A stretch of 64,000 bases of DNA from JBJMQS01 sp045802605. GTDB taxonomy: Bacteria; Planctomycetota; Planctomycetia; Gemmatales; Gemmataceae. The notes beneath the pieces are model-generated. The model searched no databases, was not told the DNA's origin, and saw only the letters and a list, made by a program, of their open reading frames with translations. The position numbers were made by a program, and so were the translations under genes. Below, piece by piece: positions 41,436 to 50,561 of the stretch; the first letter of the stretch is position 1, and every line of letters begins with the position of its first letter. Location: assembly GCA_045802605.1 (NCBI GenBank), contig JBJMQS010000056.1:261583-325582 (forward strand), written 5' to 3'.

Positions 41436-42722
41436 ATGCGCCGCGTTGTCGTCACCGGATTGGGGGTCGTCGCCCCCAACGGAGTCGGCAAGGAAGCCTT
41501 CTGGGAGGCTTGCCTCAATGGCCGCAGCGGCGTTCGAGCCATTCGCTCGTTCGACGCCCGCTCCTATCCCGTCAACATTGCCGGCGAAGTTTCCAATTTC
41601 GACGTGCTCCCGTATGTCCAAGACGAACATCGCAAATCTATTAAGGTGATGAACCGCCCGACGCAATTCGCCGTCGGAGCGGCGGTGCTCGCCGCGCGCG
41701 ATTCGGGAGTGGACCTGCCCGCCGAAAATCCCGAACGCATCGGCGTCGTGATGGGCACGGGCGTAGTGCCCATCAACATGTCGGAACTATCGCCTGCACT
41801 CGTGGGCGCTTCCGATAGCGACGGGCGATTGCAAATCGAGCAACTCAGCCGGACTGGTCCCGATGCACTCATGCCGCTTTGGATCCTGAAGTACTTGCCG
41901 AACATGGTCGCAGCCCATGTCTCGATGGCGATCAATGCTCAAGGTCCCAACAGTACGATCACGACCGCGTGCGTCGCTGGTACGCAGGCGATTGGCGAAG
42001 GATTCCGACTCGTGCAGCGCGGCGACGCTGACATGGTATTTGCCGGAGGCGCGGATAGCCGCATCGATCCACTCATGCTCTTGGCCTACACCCGGCTCGG
42101 CACTTTGAGCCGAGCCGATCGACCGCCCGAGGAAGTCTCCCGGCCATTCGATCGTACCCGCGACGGCTTCGTGCTCGGCGAAGGGGCCGGAGTATTGATC
42201 CTCGAAGAGTACGAACGGGCAAAAGCGCGTGGGGCGCCAATCTGTGCCGAGGTGCTTGGCTTCGGCTCGAGCTTCGACGCTTACTCATTGACCAAACCGG
42301 ATCCCGAAGCCAAAGGTGCTGCCCGCGCCATCGAAGCGGCGCTGCGCGAAGCCCGCGTCAATCGCGACGAAGTGGATTACATCAACGCCCATGGCACGAG
42401 CACCCGGCTCAACGATCAGATGGAGACGGTGGCGGTCAAGCGCGTGTTCGGCGCGCACGCTCGCCGCTTCCCCATGTCCTCGATCAAATCTATGGTCGGC
42501 CATCTGATTGGGGCGGCCGGCGCGGTTGAAGCCGTGGCCCTATCGATGTCACTGCGCGACGGAGCAGTGCCCCCGACGATCAACTTGAAAGAGCGCGACC
42601 CGGCGTGCGATTTGGACTACGTGCCTCAGACAGCCCGCGAGTTGCCCGTAAATATGGCCGTTTCCACGAGTTTCGGCTTCGGCGGCCAAAACGGTGCGCT
42701 CGTGATGCGGCGCATAGCGTAA
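41436..42722 (+). CDS. fabF: Beta-ketoacyl-ACP synthase II (KAS II-like)
   Basis: A 428-residue condensing enzyme. The active-site Cys is in TITTACVAGTQAIGEGF; the two His are in NAHGTSTRLND and KSMVGHLIGAAGAVE; the closing GFGGQNGALVMRRI motif is present. It elongates fatty acyl-ACP with malonyl-ACP in fatty acid synthesis. No acpP or fabG lies next to it, so it may be an extra copy or serve a special lipid or polyketide-like product. The ATG at 41436 is at RRVVVTGLGVV, the family start. Confidence 0.94.
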   Translation: MRRVVVTGLGVVAPNGVGKEAFWEACLNGRSGVRAIRSFDARSYPVNIAGEVSNFDVLPYVQDEHRKSIKVMNRPTQFAVGAAVLAARDSGVDLPAENPERIGVVMGTGVVPINMSELSPALVGASDSDGRLQIEQLSRTGPDALMPLWILKYLPNMVAAHVSMAINAQGPNSTITTACVAGTQAIGEGFRLVQRGDADMVFAGGADSRIDPLMLLAYTRLGTLSRADRPPEEVSRPFDRTRDGFVLGEGAGVLILEEYERAKARGAPICAEVLGFGSSFDAYSLTKPDPEAKGAARAIEAALREARVNRDEVDYINAHGTSTRLNDQMETVAVKRVFGAHARRFPMSSIKSMVGHLIGAAGAVEAVALSMSLRDGAVPPTINLKERDPACDLDYVPQTARELPVNMAVSTSFGFGGQNGALVMRRIA

Positions 42723-42745
42723 AACCGGCTAATTGAGGGAGAGCT

Positions 42746-42773
42746 AAACCAGCGGCTATAATGTCGCTGGTTT
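42746..42773 (+). promoter_or_regulatory. Promoter -10 flanked by a 9-bp inverted repeat before Uma2
   Basis: AAACCAGCG (42746-42754) and CGCTGGTTT (42765-42773) flank a 10-base centre that contains TATAAT (42757-42762). The Uma2 start is at 42794. The geometry fits an operator overlapping a -10 element, or a hairpin after fabF; a T run longer than three is absent, which argues against a terminator. Confidence 0.5.
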
Positions 42774-42793
42774 GTCGTTGCGCGAGATTTGTC

Positions 42794-43399
42794 ATGAGTT
42801 CGATTTCAGAGCTGCCGATTGGGATGCCGCCCGGCCCGGTGTGGAAGTTCACCGTCGAGCAGTATCACCAAATGATCAATTCGGGCACGCTCACTGAAAA
42901 TGATCCGGTTGAACTCATCGAAGGTTGGATCCTGCCCAAGATGCCACAAAGCCCTGACCACATGACCGCGATCGGATTGCTTGATGATATGCTCCGCGAG
43001 CAATTACCGGATGATTGGCACGTTCGCACCCAGGGACCGATTACGACATCCGATAGTGAACCCGAACCTGACTTGGTTGTCGCTCGCGGCAAACGACTTG
43101 AATTCGCCCGGCGCCATCCGGGGCCGGGCGACATCGGACTGGTTGCCGAAGTTTCGAATTCATCGCTTGCATTCGACCGCACGACCAAGGCGCGGGTGTA
43201 CGCACGAGCTGGAATTGCAAGTTACTGGATTCTGAACGCTGATCAGCGCACTGTCGAAGTTTTCACAGACCCTGATTCGACGAGTGCCCACCCCAATTAC
43301 CGAAATCACAACGTGTATCCGCGAGGTGAAACTGTAGGGCTCACCGTGGATGGCCGCAAACTTGCATCGATTGAAATATCTTCTCTGTTTCCGCTCTAA
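42794..43399 (+). CDS. Uma2-family endonuclease-like protein (DUF820)
   Basis: A 201-residue PD-(D/E)XK-fold protein. VELIEGWILPKMPQSPDH is the first conserved block, EPEPDLVVARG carries the Asp, and LVAEVSNSSLAFDRTTKARV carries the Glu and Lys; YARAGIASYWILN follows. Uma2 genes are strongly amplified in planctomycetes and cyanobacteria; the substrate is unknown. The ATG at 42794 has only a weak Shine-Dalgarno. Confidence 0.88.
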   Translation: MSSISELPIGMPPGPVWKFTVEQYHQMINSGTLTENDPVELIEGWILPKMPQSPDHMTAIGLLDDMLREQLPDDWHVRTQGPITTSDSEPEPDLVVARGKRLEFARRHPGPGDIGLVAEVSNSSLAFDRTTKARVYARAGIASYWILNADQRTVEVFTDPDSTSAHPNYRNHNVYPRGETVGLTVDGRKLASIEISSLFPL

Positions 43400-43516
43400 T
43401 CCGACCTATCTTGACCAATTTTCCATTTCCAGCCACAATCGTCCGGCCTCGGCGTGCGCGCCGAGCGGCACGGCAGGGACCGCCGTGTCAAGATCCCACG
43501 CGCGGAGCGGCAATCC

Positions 43517-44368
43517 GTGGGTCACCGTTTACAAATCATCGTCGTCGCCAGCCTCGCCGGACTGACCGCGTGGGCGTACTGGCCCACGTTTGTGTCGCTC
43601 ACGACTGTGTGGCACGATAACGCTCAATATTCCCATGGCTACTTGGTCCCGCCATTTGCGGCCTATTTGCTGTGGCTGCGCCGCGATCAGTTTCCAACAA
43701 CACGCAATCCAGCGCCACTGAGCGGCGGTTTGTTGCTGTTGACGGGGATCGGTCTGCACACTTTTGCCGGTTGGCGATTTGCAGAATGGCCGGAGTCGAT
43801 TTCGCTGCTGCCTTATCTACTCGGGCTGACCGCGACGTTTGGTGGTTGGGCTGTTGTGCGCTGGGTATTGCCCGCGGTCGGGTTCCTGGCGTTCATGGTG
43901 CCTCTGCCGTACCGCATCGAAGTGGCCATGGGCGCTCCGCTGCAAAGTCTGGCGACCACGGTCAGCACGTTTGTGCTGCAGACGCTTGGGCAGCCGGCGG
44001 TCGCGGAAGGCAACACGATTCTTTTGCGTGAAGTCCGGCTCGGTGTTGTTGAGGCCTGTAGCGGCCTAAAAATGTTGGTGACGTTCGTCACGTTTGCGAC
44101 GGCCGTGTGCCTCGTGGTTAAGAAACCGCTCTCCGACAAGCTCGTGATACTGGTGAGCGCGATCCCAATCTCGCTGGCGGTGAATGTCATTCGCATCGTG
44201 TTGACGGGCATCATGTATCTGCACGTCAGCGGCGAGTCGGCCAAGGCGTTTTACCACGACTTGGCCGGCTGGATCATGATGCCTTTGGCGCTGGCGTTTC
44301 TTGGTTTGGAATTGTGGGTGCTCCAGCACTTGATCATCGAACAGCCCGCCCGGCTGCCGGCTCGTTGA
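43517..44368 (+). CDS. Exosortase
   Basis: A 283-residue multi-pass protein with the exosortase triad: Cys181 (VVEACSGLKML), Arg226 (LAVNVIRI) and His247 (FYHDLAGW). Exosortases cleave sorting signals of exported proteins, or act in exopolysaccharide assembly. The GTG at 43517 has GGAG 9 bases upstream; a GTG at 43454 is possible without such a site. It is the first gene of a cluster with Wzz/BY-kinase and an EpsI-like gene, a classic exosortase neighbourhood. No PEP-CTERM target is visible in the window. Confidence 0.9.
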   Translation: MGHRLQIIVVASLAGLTAWAYWPTFVSLTTVWHDNAQYSHGYLVPPFAAYLLWLRRDQFPTTRNPAPLSGGLLLLTGIGLHTFAGWRFAEWPESISLLPYLLGLTATFGGWAVVRWVLPAVGFLAFMVPLPYRIEVAMGAPLQSLATTVSTFVLQTLGQPAVAEGNTILLREVRLGVVEACSGLKMLVTFVTFATAVCLVVKKPLSDKLVILVSAIPISLAVNVIRIVLTGIMYLHVSGESAKAFYHDLAGWIMMPLALAFLGLELWVLQHLIIEQPARLPAR

Positions 44369-44387
44369 AGCCGAAGGGAAGGATTCC

Positions 44388-46613
44388 ATGGCCGCCGCAG
44401 TTGCCCTCTCTGCTCCTGACACTCGCCCTGACGGGCCGGTGCTTTTGACCATTCCGCCGCGCCCGCCAATTGGCCGCGATCCCTCGCGGCGATCTAGCGT
44501 CGATGCCGGCGAATTCAGCGCGAAGGATGTATTCAAGGCGCTGCGGTATCACGCCGTGCTGTTTTTGACGCTTGGCACTCTGGCTGCGGTCGCGCTCGGC
44601 GCGGCCGGGTGGTTCTTGTTCCCGACGCGCTACACGACATATGCCATGTTGCGAGTCGAGTCGAGCATACCCTCATTGCTCGACAACCCACAGAACAACA
44701 CTGGCCGCAGCGACTTCGCCAATTACATCAGCACCCAGGCCGGCCTGATCAAAAGCCACAAGATCATGAACCGAGCCATTCGCAAACCGAACGTGCTCAA
44801 CTTGCCGATGCTCCAGGGCTACGACGACCCGGCCGCATTTCTCGAAGAGAAAGTGACGCTCGAATTCTCGGAGCGTTCGGAGCTATTGAAAGTGGCGATG
44901 TCCGGCGAAGACCCGGCACAAATCACAAACATCGTTAACGGCGTGGTGGACGCGTTCATCACCGAAGTGGACACCTACAAGCAAGACAAGCAACAGAAAT
45001 ATGACAAGCTATTGCGAACCAAGAACGAGCAAGAGCGCATCCTCGACGACCTGCTCAAAAGTTATGCCGCGCAGTTTCGCCAGCCCACCGCCAATGAAGC
45101 CAAGGTCAAAATGCGGCAGGGGCGATTGCTGCGCTACAACCAGCTATTGCTCGAAGATGCCCGCGTGAAAGCAGAACTGAATCGAACACGCGAGTTGATC
45201 GCCGCAGCCCTCGCCCACCCGCCGGAACCGGTGCAAAAGCCGGAGTCTGCTGTCGCGATGGCGGCTGATGTAACTTTCCAAATCGAGACCGATCCGCTGG
45301 TGCAGCAAAAAGCGGCTGATGTAAAACGCATCGAGAACTACATCACCAACTACCGGCGCACGGCCGCGAACCCCGAATCGGACCACATGAAGGACTACCA
45401 GCGGCGTTTGGCAAAGGAGAAGGGTGAACTCGAAGAACTCAAGAATCAGCGGACGGAAACGCTCAAGCGATCGCTGGCAGCTCAAACTCACGTCGTCACG
45501 CCGCAACCCTTCGACGCTCCGACTGCGGTGGCGAAACTGCAAGGCACCGTCGAGCGGCTCACGATCGACGAGAAAAACGTGAACGACGAGTTGCGTGGCT
45601 TCGCCGATCTGCTCGCCGAGGAGCCAGTCACGGGTCCACCGCCCGAGGAAGCCCGCGTCCGCATTCAATTAGAGTCGGCCCAACGGATGGTCAGCCAGCT
45701 CGAAAACCAGTCGAAGATTCAGAAAGCGGAGTTGGAAGCTGACGATCGCGTGAAGCTCATCGAGAAGGCAAACGTACCGCAAAATCGCGAGATGAAAAAG
45801 CAGCTAGCGTTCACCGGCATTGGCGGCCTGGCGGGCTTTGCCCTCGTGGGCGGCTTGATCACGATGGGCGAACTTCGCCGCCGGAGGGTCTACGCGCACA
45901 CCGACGAGGTCTTTAGCCAAGTACCCCTGCTGGGCCGAATTCCCGAGCATGGCTTTGTGCGACCGGTGGCCGGGGCCGAGCCCGCTGCGGATGACACGCA
46001 AGGCTTGGCGTTCCGCGAGGCCATCGACCGGATCAAGACACTGGTTCTGCGGCAGATGCTCAAATCGCGGATGCAGACGCTGCTGGTGACGAGCCCATCC
46101 CCCGACGAAGGCAAATCGATCTTGGCGTGGAATCTGGCGGCTGGATTGGCTCGCACGGATTACCGCGTGTTGTTCATCGATGCCAATTTGCATGCGCCGA
46201 CGATTCACAAGCATCTGGAAATTGCGATGCCCGCCGGGCTGGCGGAAACGCTCCGCGAGGAGCGGACGCTGACCGAAGTTGTATTGCGAACCGCCGCGCC
46301 GAATCTGTTCTGTGTCGCGGCGGGCAATGTGAATGAAGAGGCCAAGCGTGGACTCGACAAAGGCGCTTTGCAGAAGGTGCTCGACCGCGCCCGACGAGAG
46401 TTTGATTTTGTGGTGATCGACTCGTGCGCCTTGGTACAGGCGGTCGATCCGTTGTACATCGCACAGCGCGTTGATGCCGCCTTGTTGAGTGTGCGGACGT
46501 TCCAAAGCCGGGTGCCGGCGATCGAGCAAGCGTGCCGCCGGCTGAAAATGCTCGGCACGACCGTCCTGGGCGCGGTGTTAACCGATCCGACATTGAGCGG
46601 AGCCGACGTTTGA
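44388..46613 (+). CDS. Wzz chain-length determinant fused to a BY-kinase-like ATPase
   Basis: A 741-residue fusion. Its Wzz domain starts at a transmembrane helix (about 55-78), followed by a long periplasmic coiled-coil region (about 170-470) and a second helix near 472-495. The cytoplasmic ATPase has Walker A in SPSPDEGKS and Walker-type VLFIDANLHAP, then DFVVIDS. It ends without a Tyr-rich tail, so autophosphorylation like Wzc is not assured. It regulates polymer length or export. It is adjacent to the exosortase and overlaps the EpsI-like gene (TGATG). Confidence 0.92.
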   Translation: MAAAVALSAPDTRPDGPVLLTIPPRPPIGRDPSRRSSVDAGEFSAKDVFKALRYHAVLFLTLGTLAAVALGAAGWFLFPTRYTTYAMLRVESSIPSLLDNPQNNTGRSDFANYISTQAGLIKSHKIMNRAIRKPNVLNLPMLQGYDDPAAFLEEKVTLEFSERSELLKVAMSGEDPAQITNIVNGVVDAFITEVDTYKQDKQQKYDKLLRTKNEQERILDDLLKSYAAQFRQPTANEAKVKMRQGRLLRYNQLLLEDARVKAELNRTRELIAAALAHPPEPVQKPESAVAMAADVTFQIETDPLVQQKAADVKRIENYITNYRRTAANPESDHMKDYQRRLAKEKGELEELKNQRTETLKRSLAAQTHVVTPQPFDAPTAVAKLQGTVERLTIDEKNVNDELRGFADLLAEEPVTGPPPEEARVRIQLESAQRMVSQLENQSKIQKAELEADDRVKLIEKANVPQNREMKKQLAFTGIGGLAGFALVGGLITMGELRRRRVYAHTDEVFSQVPLLGRIPEHGFVRPVAGAEPAADDTQGLAFREAIDRIKTLVLRQMLKSRMQTLLVTSPSPDEGKSILAWNLAAGLARTDYRVLFIDANLHAPTIHKHLEIAMPAGLAETLREERTLTEVVLRTAAPNLFCVAAGNVNEEAKRGLDKGALQKVLDRARREFDFVVIDSCALVQAVDPLYIAQRVDAALLSVRTFQSRVPAIEQACRRLKMLGTTVLGAVLTDPTLSGADV

Positions 46614-47236
46614 TGAACGGGGTGACTCGATTTTTGTTAGTTGCCGCTCTGATCACGGGTGCGACGATCGCGCATGGTTATGTCACCGGCCGGTGGACCG
46701 CTCACGCCTCGCAAGCAAGCTACGCCCTGCCCGCGTTGCCGCAGACGCTTGGCAATTGGCGCGGGGAAGAGGTCAAATCGGATCTCGGGATCGATCAGCG
46801 GCTCACCAACTTGACCCGCCGTTACACGCGTGGAACACGGTCGTTCACAATTTCTCTCACGGTTGGACCCGCGGGGCTCGCGGCCCAGCACACGCCCGAA
46901 TACTGCTATCCGTCGAGTGGATATCACACCGTTGGAACCACGCTTTTGATGACCGTCCCGGACCGTGCCGACGTATTCCGCAACGCGGTGTATCGCACCG
47001 AGTTCGGCGACGCGGCCCAATCTTTACGCATCCTTTGGGCCTGGAATGCCGATGGAAATTGGGTGGCGCCGCGCTACCCGGAGCTGCAATTTCTGGGTCG
47101 GGTGGCTCTCCGCAAGCTGTATGTGGTATCCGCGGACGCGGATCGGGCCCCCGAGGATGATGCGGAATTGCAGGATTTTCTCAAGCAATTGCTCGCCGCG
47201 TTGCACGACTCGCAATTCTCCTCGCCGCCCGCCTGA
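46613..47236 (+). CDS. EpsI-like exosortase-associated protein
   Basis: A 207-residue protein with an N-terminal hydrophobic segment (signal anchor) and the EpsI/DUF3485 pattern: LPQTLGNWRGEEV near residue 43, and AQHTPEYCYPSSGYHTVG about two-thirds in. This domain is usually found with, or fused to, exosortases in exopolysaccharide loci. It overlaps the preceding BY-kinase gene by a single base pair of TGATG. Its biochemical role is unknown. Confidence 0.87.
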   Translation: MNGVTRFLLVAALITGATIAHGYVTGRWTAHASQASYALPALPQTLGNWRGEEVKSDLGIDQRLTNLTRRYTRGTRSFTISLTVGPAGLAAQHTPEYCYPSSGYHTVGTTLLMTVPDRADVFRNAVYRTEFGDAAQSLRILWAWNADGNWVAPRYPELQFLGRVALRKLYVVSADADRAPEDDAELQDFLKQLLAALHDSQFSSPPA

Positions 47237-47264
47237 AACTCGTCACGGAAGATGGGAGCGACGG

Positions 47265-48011
47265 ATGACGCGTCCGACGACGCTGCTTTCCGCAGAAGCG
47301 CCTTTGATTTTGCACTTGCCGCGAACGCCGCGCGGCAATGCCGCGGCCCCCACACGTCTCCACTTCCTGCGAATCAAGCGCGTCTGCGATGTTATCTCGT
47401 CCATCGTGATACTGGCCATCACGAGCCCCTTCATTCTCTTGGCAATGGCGCTGGTGCGACTAACTTCCAGAGGCCCGGCGATTTACACGCAAAAGCGCGT
47501 GGGCATGCATGGCCGTGAGTTTGTCATCTACAAGATTCGCACGATGCGCGCCGATGCCGAGGAGCAAGGCCCGCGTTGGTGCTTGCCGCACGATCACCGC
47601 GTCACGCTCGTCGGACGCTTGTTACGCAAATCGCATCTGGATGAGTTGCCGCAGTTGTGGAATGTGCTCATCGGCGAGATGAGCCTGATCGGGCCCCGGC
47701 CCGAGCGGCCCGAGTTCATGCCGAAGTTGCGGGCCTTTGTGCCGGACTACGATTCACGACACCAAGTGTTGCCGGGGATCACCGGTCTTGCGCAAGTGCA
47801 GGTCGATGCTGATACGGATGTGCAAAACGTGGCCCGCAAGCTCAGCTATGATCTGTACTACATTGGCCATCAAGGGATGTCGCTTGAATTGCGGATCCTA
47901 GCGTGCACGGTGCTGAAGCTCTTTGGAGTGCCGCTTCCCGCATTGCGAAGTCTGCTCAATCTCAATGTCGATCGCATTCCCGCGCTCGCGGCGTGGCGGC
48001 AAGCCGCGTGA
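47265..48011 (+). CDS. Undecaprenyl-phosphate sugar phosphotransferase (short WbaP/WcaJ type)
   Basis: A 248-residue monotopic phosphoglycosyltransferase without the polytopic N-terminal domain. One helix (about 45-65) precedes GREFVIYKIRTMRADAEEQG, LRKSHLDELPQLWNVLIGEM and SLIGPRPERPEF, the catalytic core with its conserved DE and PRP. It loads the first sugar onto undecaprenyl phosphate for the exopolysaccharide. The ATG at 47265 has GGGAG 6 bases upstream. Confidence 0.93.
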   Translation: MTRPTTLLSAEAPLILHLPRTPRGNAAAPTRLHFLRIKRVCDVISSIVILAITSPFILLAMALVRLTSRGPAIYTQKRVGMHGREFVIYKIRTMRADAEEQGPRWCLPHDHRVTLVGRLLRKSHLDELPQLWNVLIGEMSLIGPRPERPEFMPKLRAFVPDYDSRHQVLPGITGLAQVQVDADTDVQNVARKLSYDLYYIGHQGMSLELRILACTVLKLFGVPLPALRSLLNLNVDRIPALAAWRQAA

Positions 48012-48021
48012 TGGGGCCTCC

Positions 48022-49068
48022 ATGACGCCATTTGTCAGTGTGATCATGCCGGTACGCAACGAGGTAGCCCATATCGCGGCGACGCTCGATCCTTTGCTGC
48101 ATCAGTGCTACGACCCGTGTCGCTATGAGATCCTGGTGATCGACGGGCAATCGACCGATGCGACCGCCGACATCGTCCGCGAGTTGCAACTCACGAATCC
48201 ACAGCTTCAACTGCTCGACAATCCAAAGCGCTTGGCCAGTGCAGCACGCAATATCGGCGTGCAACAGGCCCGTGGCGATTACCTCGTCATCGTGGATGGG
48301 CATTGCGAGATTCGCAGCAAACATTACCTGCGCGATCTTGTGCGCGCGTTCGAGGAACACAGCGTCGATTGTCTCGGGCGCCCCCAGCCGCTCGACGTGG
48401 CCGGCGCGGCTCCCTTGCAAAAAGCCATCGCCGTCGCGCGAGCTTCGCGGCTCGGTCACAATCCCGGCTCGCACATCTATTCCAAAAGTGGCGGGCCAGT
48501 GAAGCCGCAATCGGTCGGCGTGGCTTATCGCAAAGAGCTCTTCGAGCGGGTCGGGCTATTCGATGAAACGTTTGACGCTTGTGAAGATGTCGAGTTCAAC
48601 CACCGCGTCGATGCGGCCGGGTTCCGTTGCCACCTCGCACCGGAGTTAGCGATTCATTATCTGCCGCGAGACACACTGGGCGGGCTGGCGCACCAGATGC
48701 AGCGGTATGGCCGCGGCCGTGTGCGACTCATCACCAAGCACCCGACAACGTTTTCGTTGTTGCCGCTAATCCCTGCCTTGTTCCTCGTTGGCATCTTCGG
48801 TTCGTTTTTCCTGGGTCTAACATCTCCGATATTCGCCTCACTATTTTGCGTTTGTGCGATCGTTTACATGGCCACGGTCGCCGGGGCAGGCTTGTGGCTG
48901 GCACTGAAGCGTCGAGCGGCCGAGGCCGCCCCGCTCATACCGATCGTTTTTCTCACGATCCACGTTGGGGCCGGCTATGGCGTGCTTGCCGAGTCCATGC
49001 CCAGGGTGAGCAATTGGCTGATTCGCCACGCACGCCCCATCCTTCGTCGCACGAATCGGCTAACCTAA
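48022..49068 (+). CDS. GT2 glycosyltransferase with C-terminal membrane helices
   Basis: A 348-residue enzyme. VSVIMPVRNEVAHIAATLDP and YEILVIDGQSTDATADIVRE start the GT-A fold, YLVIVDGHCEIRSKHYL carries the DxH/DGD-type motif, and ACEDVEFNHRVDAAGFRCHL is the late signature. Two or three C-terminal hydrophobic helices (about 250-310) suggest membrane attachment, as in ExoA-type enzymes. It is the fifth gene of the EPS cluster, 10 bases downstream of the sugar transferase. Confidence 0.9.
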   Translation: MTPFVSVIMPVRNEVAHIAATLDPLLHQCYDPCRYEILVIDGQSTDATADIVRELQLTNPQLQLLDNPKRLASAARNIGVQQARGDYLVIVDGHCEIRSKHYLRDLVRAFEEHSVDCLGRPQPLDVAGAAPLQKAIAVARASRLGHNPGSHIYSKSGGPVKPQSVGVAYRKELFERVGLFDETFDACEDVEFNHRVDAAGFRCHLAPELAIHYLPRDTLGGLAHQMQRYGRGRVRLITKHPTTFSLLPLIPALFLVGIFGSFFLGLTSPIFASLFCVCAIVYMATVAGAGLWLALKRRAAEAAPLIPIVFLTIHVGAGYGVLAESMPRVSNWLIRHARPILRRTNRLT

Positions 49069-49073
49069 TACCG

Positions 49074-49922
49074 ATGCTGCACGCGCTGTCATTTGATGTC
49101 GAAGAGTATTTCCAGGTTCACGCTTACACTGGTGTGATCGATCCCGCGCTTTGGGACGAATACCCTTCGAGGGTGCAGTTGGGCACGCGCATCATTCTTG
49201 ATCTGCTCGCCGAGGCTGGCACCTCGGCAACTTTTTTTACCCTCGGCTGGGTCGGTAAGCGACATCCGCAATTGGTCCGTGACATCGTCGCTGCCGGGCA
49301 TGAACTGGCGTCGCACGGCTACAACCATCGCCGAGTCGATACGCAAACGCCGGATGAATTCCGTCGCGACGTTCGCGCCGCCAAAGAGATTCTGGAACAA
49401 GTCGCAGGCGTCCCTGTCACGGCGTATCGCGCTCCCAGTTTTTCAATCAATGATCGAACGCCGTGGGCCCATGCGATTCTTGTGGAAGAAGGTTACACGC
49501 TCGATTCCAGCGTGCGGCGATCGACCGCACCGTTCACTATCCAAATCGCTTCCGGATCACTCACCGAATTCCCGGTACCGGCGATGTCCGTGATGGGTCG
49601 CCAGATCGGCGTCGGCGGTGGCGGCTACTTTCGATTGTTCCCTCTGTGGGTCACTCATCGCGCCATTCGTGCGGCACAGCGCGCCGGCCAACCGTTCTGC
49701 GTCTATCTGCACCCGTGGGAGTTCGACCCCGATCAGCCGCGAATTATGACATCCATCGTCACGACGTGGCGGCAGCGAATCGGCTTGTCACGGACAGCGA
49801 TTCGCTTGAAACAACTGTTGCAGTCATTTCAGTTCGGAACATTGGCGAAATCCCTCAGCCACTCCCGCGTGGCCGTGGAAGGCACAACCGATCCGCTTGG
49901 CGCGATCGAGCGCGTCGCCTGA
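49074..49922 (+). CDS. Polysaccharide deacetylase, DUF3473 type (XrtA-associated kind)
   Basis: A 282-residue NodB-fold deacetylase. ALSFDVEEYFQVHAYTG carries the catalytic Asp and metal-site Asp/Glu; HELASHGYNHRRVD carries the metal His pair. The C-terminal VYLHPWEFDPDQPR is the DUF3473 tail usual in PEP-CTERM/exosortase clusters. It deacetylates the exopolysaccharide. It starts 5 bases after the GT2 stop with no visible Shine-Dalgarno, so it is translated by coupling. It is the last gene of the cluster. Confidence 0.92.
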   Translation: MLHALSFDVEEYFQVHAYTGVIDPALWDEYPSRVQLGTRIILDLLAEAGTSATFFTLGWVGKRHPQLVRDIVAAGHELASHGYNHRRVDTQTPDEFRRDVRAAKEILEQVAGVPVTAYRAPSFSINDRTPWAHAILVEEGYTLDSSVRRSTAPFTIQIASGSLTEFPVPAMSVMGRQIGVGGGGYFRLFPLWVTHRAIRAAQRAGQPFCVYLHPWEFDPDQPRIMTSIVTTWRQRIGLSRTAIRLKQLLQSFQFGTLAKSLSHSRVAVEGTTDPLGAIERVA

Positions 49923-50015
49923 ACCTCGCTTCAGAACTGCATCAAGCCGACCGCCATCGCCGCCCGATTTCGGGAATACGCATCCTTGCCGGACCGACCT
50001 ACGAGAGGCTACGCC

Positions 50016-50561
50016 GTGAATCCGGATACCGCATCGCATCTCGGTTTCCTGACGGTTATTCAGGAGCCTGGCGGGTTCCTCGGCGGCTATCTCGTAACGA
50101 ACCTTTGGGGCCGGCCGCTGGAATTCCGACTCAGCACGGCGGTCCAGCCCAACCGTGTGCAGCAAATTCTCTATGGCCCCACGTTGGACGCGTACGTCGC
50201 GGCCGAGTTGATCGGCAAGACACTCGTCGAGAAGACCAACGCCCGCGCCCACCTGGTGCTGACCGATCATTGCACGATGCTTGAACTGCGCCGGGCGATC
50301 GAGATACCCGTGGTCTGGGTGGCGCCGCCGAGCGATCCGATGGCTCTCGCGCTGGCCTCGGCCGGCCTGTCGATGACCGAAGCCGCCGGCGATCGCGGGC
50401 CGATCGTCGCCCATCCGGATTTCCCCGACGATGTGCAGATCGTGAAATCGATTTGGGCCCGGGTCGGTGCCGGGCTTGACGCGGCCGAGCCATTCTCGCG
50501 CATCCGCGAAGCCGTGCACGAAGCCCGCAAAATGGGAGTGACCCACCGTGCGGCTGGATGA
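50016..50561 (+). CDS. Conserved-looking 181-aa protein coupled to the SNF2 helicase gene
   Basis: A soluble protein of mixed alpha/beta character with no recognised domain; it has FLTVIQEPGGFLGGYLVTNL near the start and RAHLVLTDHCTMLELRRAIE centrally. The GTG at 50016 has GAGAGG 7 bases upstream. It overlaps the helicase gene by 14 bases, which suggests tight co-expression and a shared function. Function unknown. Confidence 0.65.
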   Translation: MNPDTASHLGFLTVIQEPGGFLGGYLVTNLWGRPLEFRLSTAVQPNRVQQILYGPTLDAYVAAELIGKTLVEKTNARAHLVLTDHCTMLELRRAIEIPVVWVAPPSDPMALALASAGLSMTEAAGDRGPIVAHPDFPDDVQIVKSIWARVGAGLDAAEPFSRIREAVHEARKMGVTHRAAG

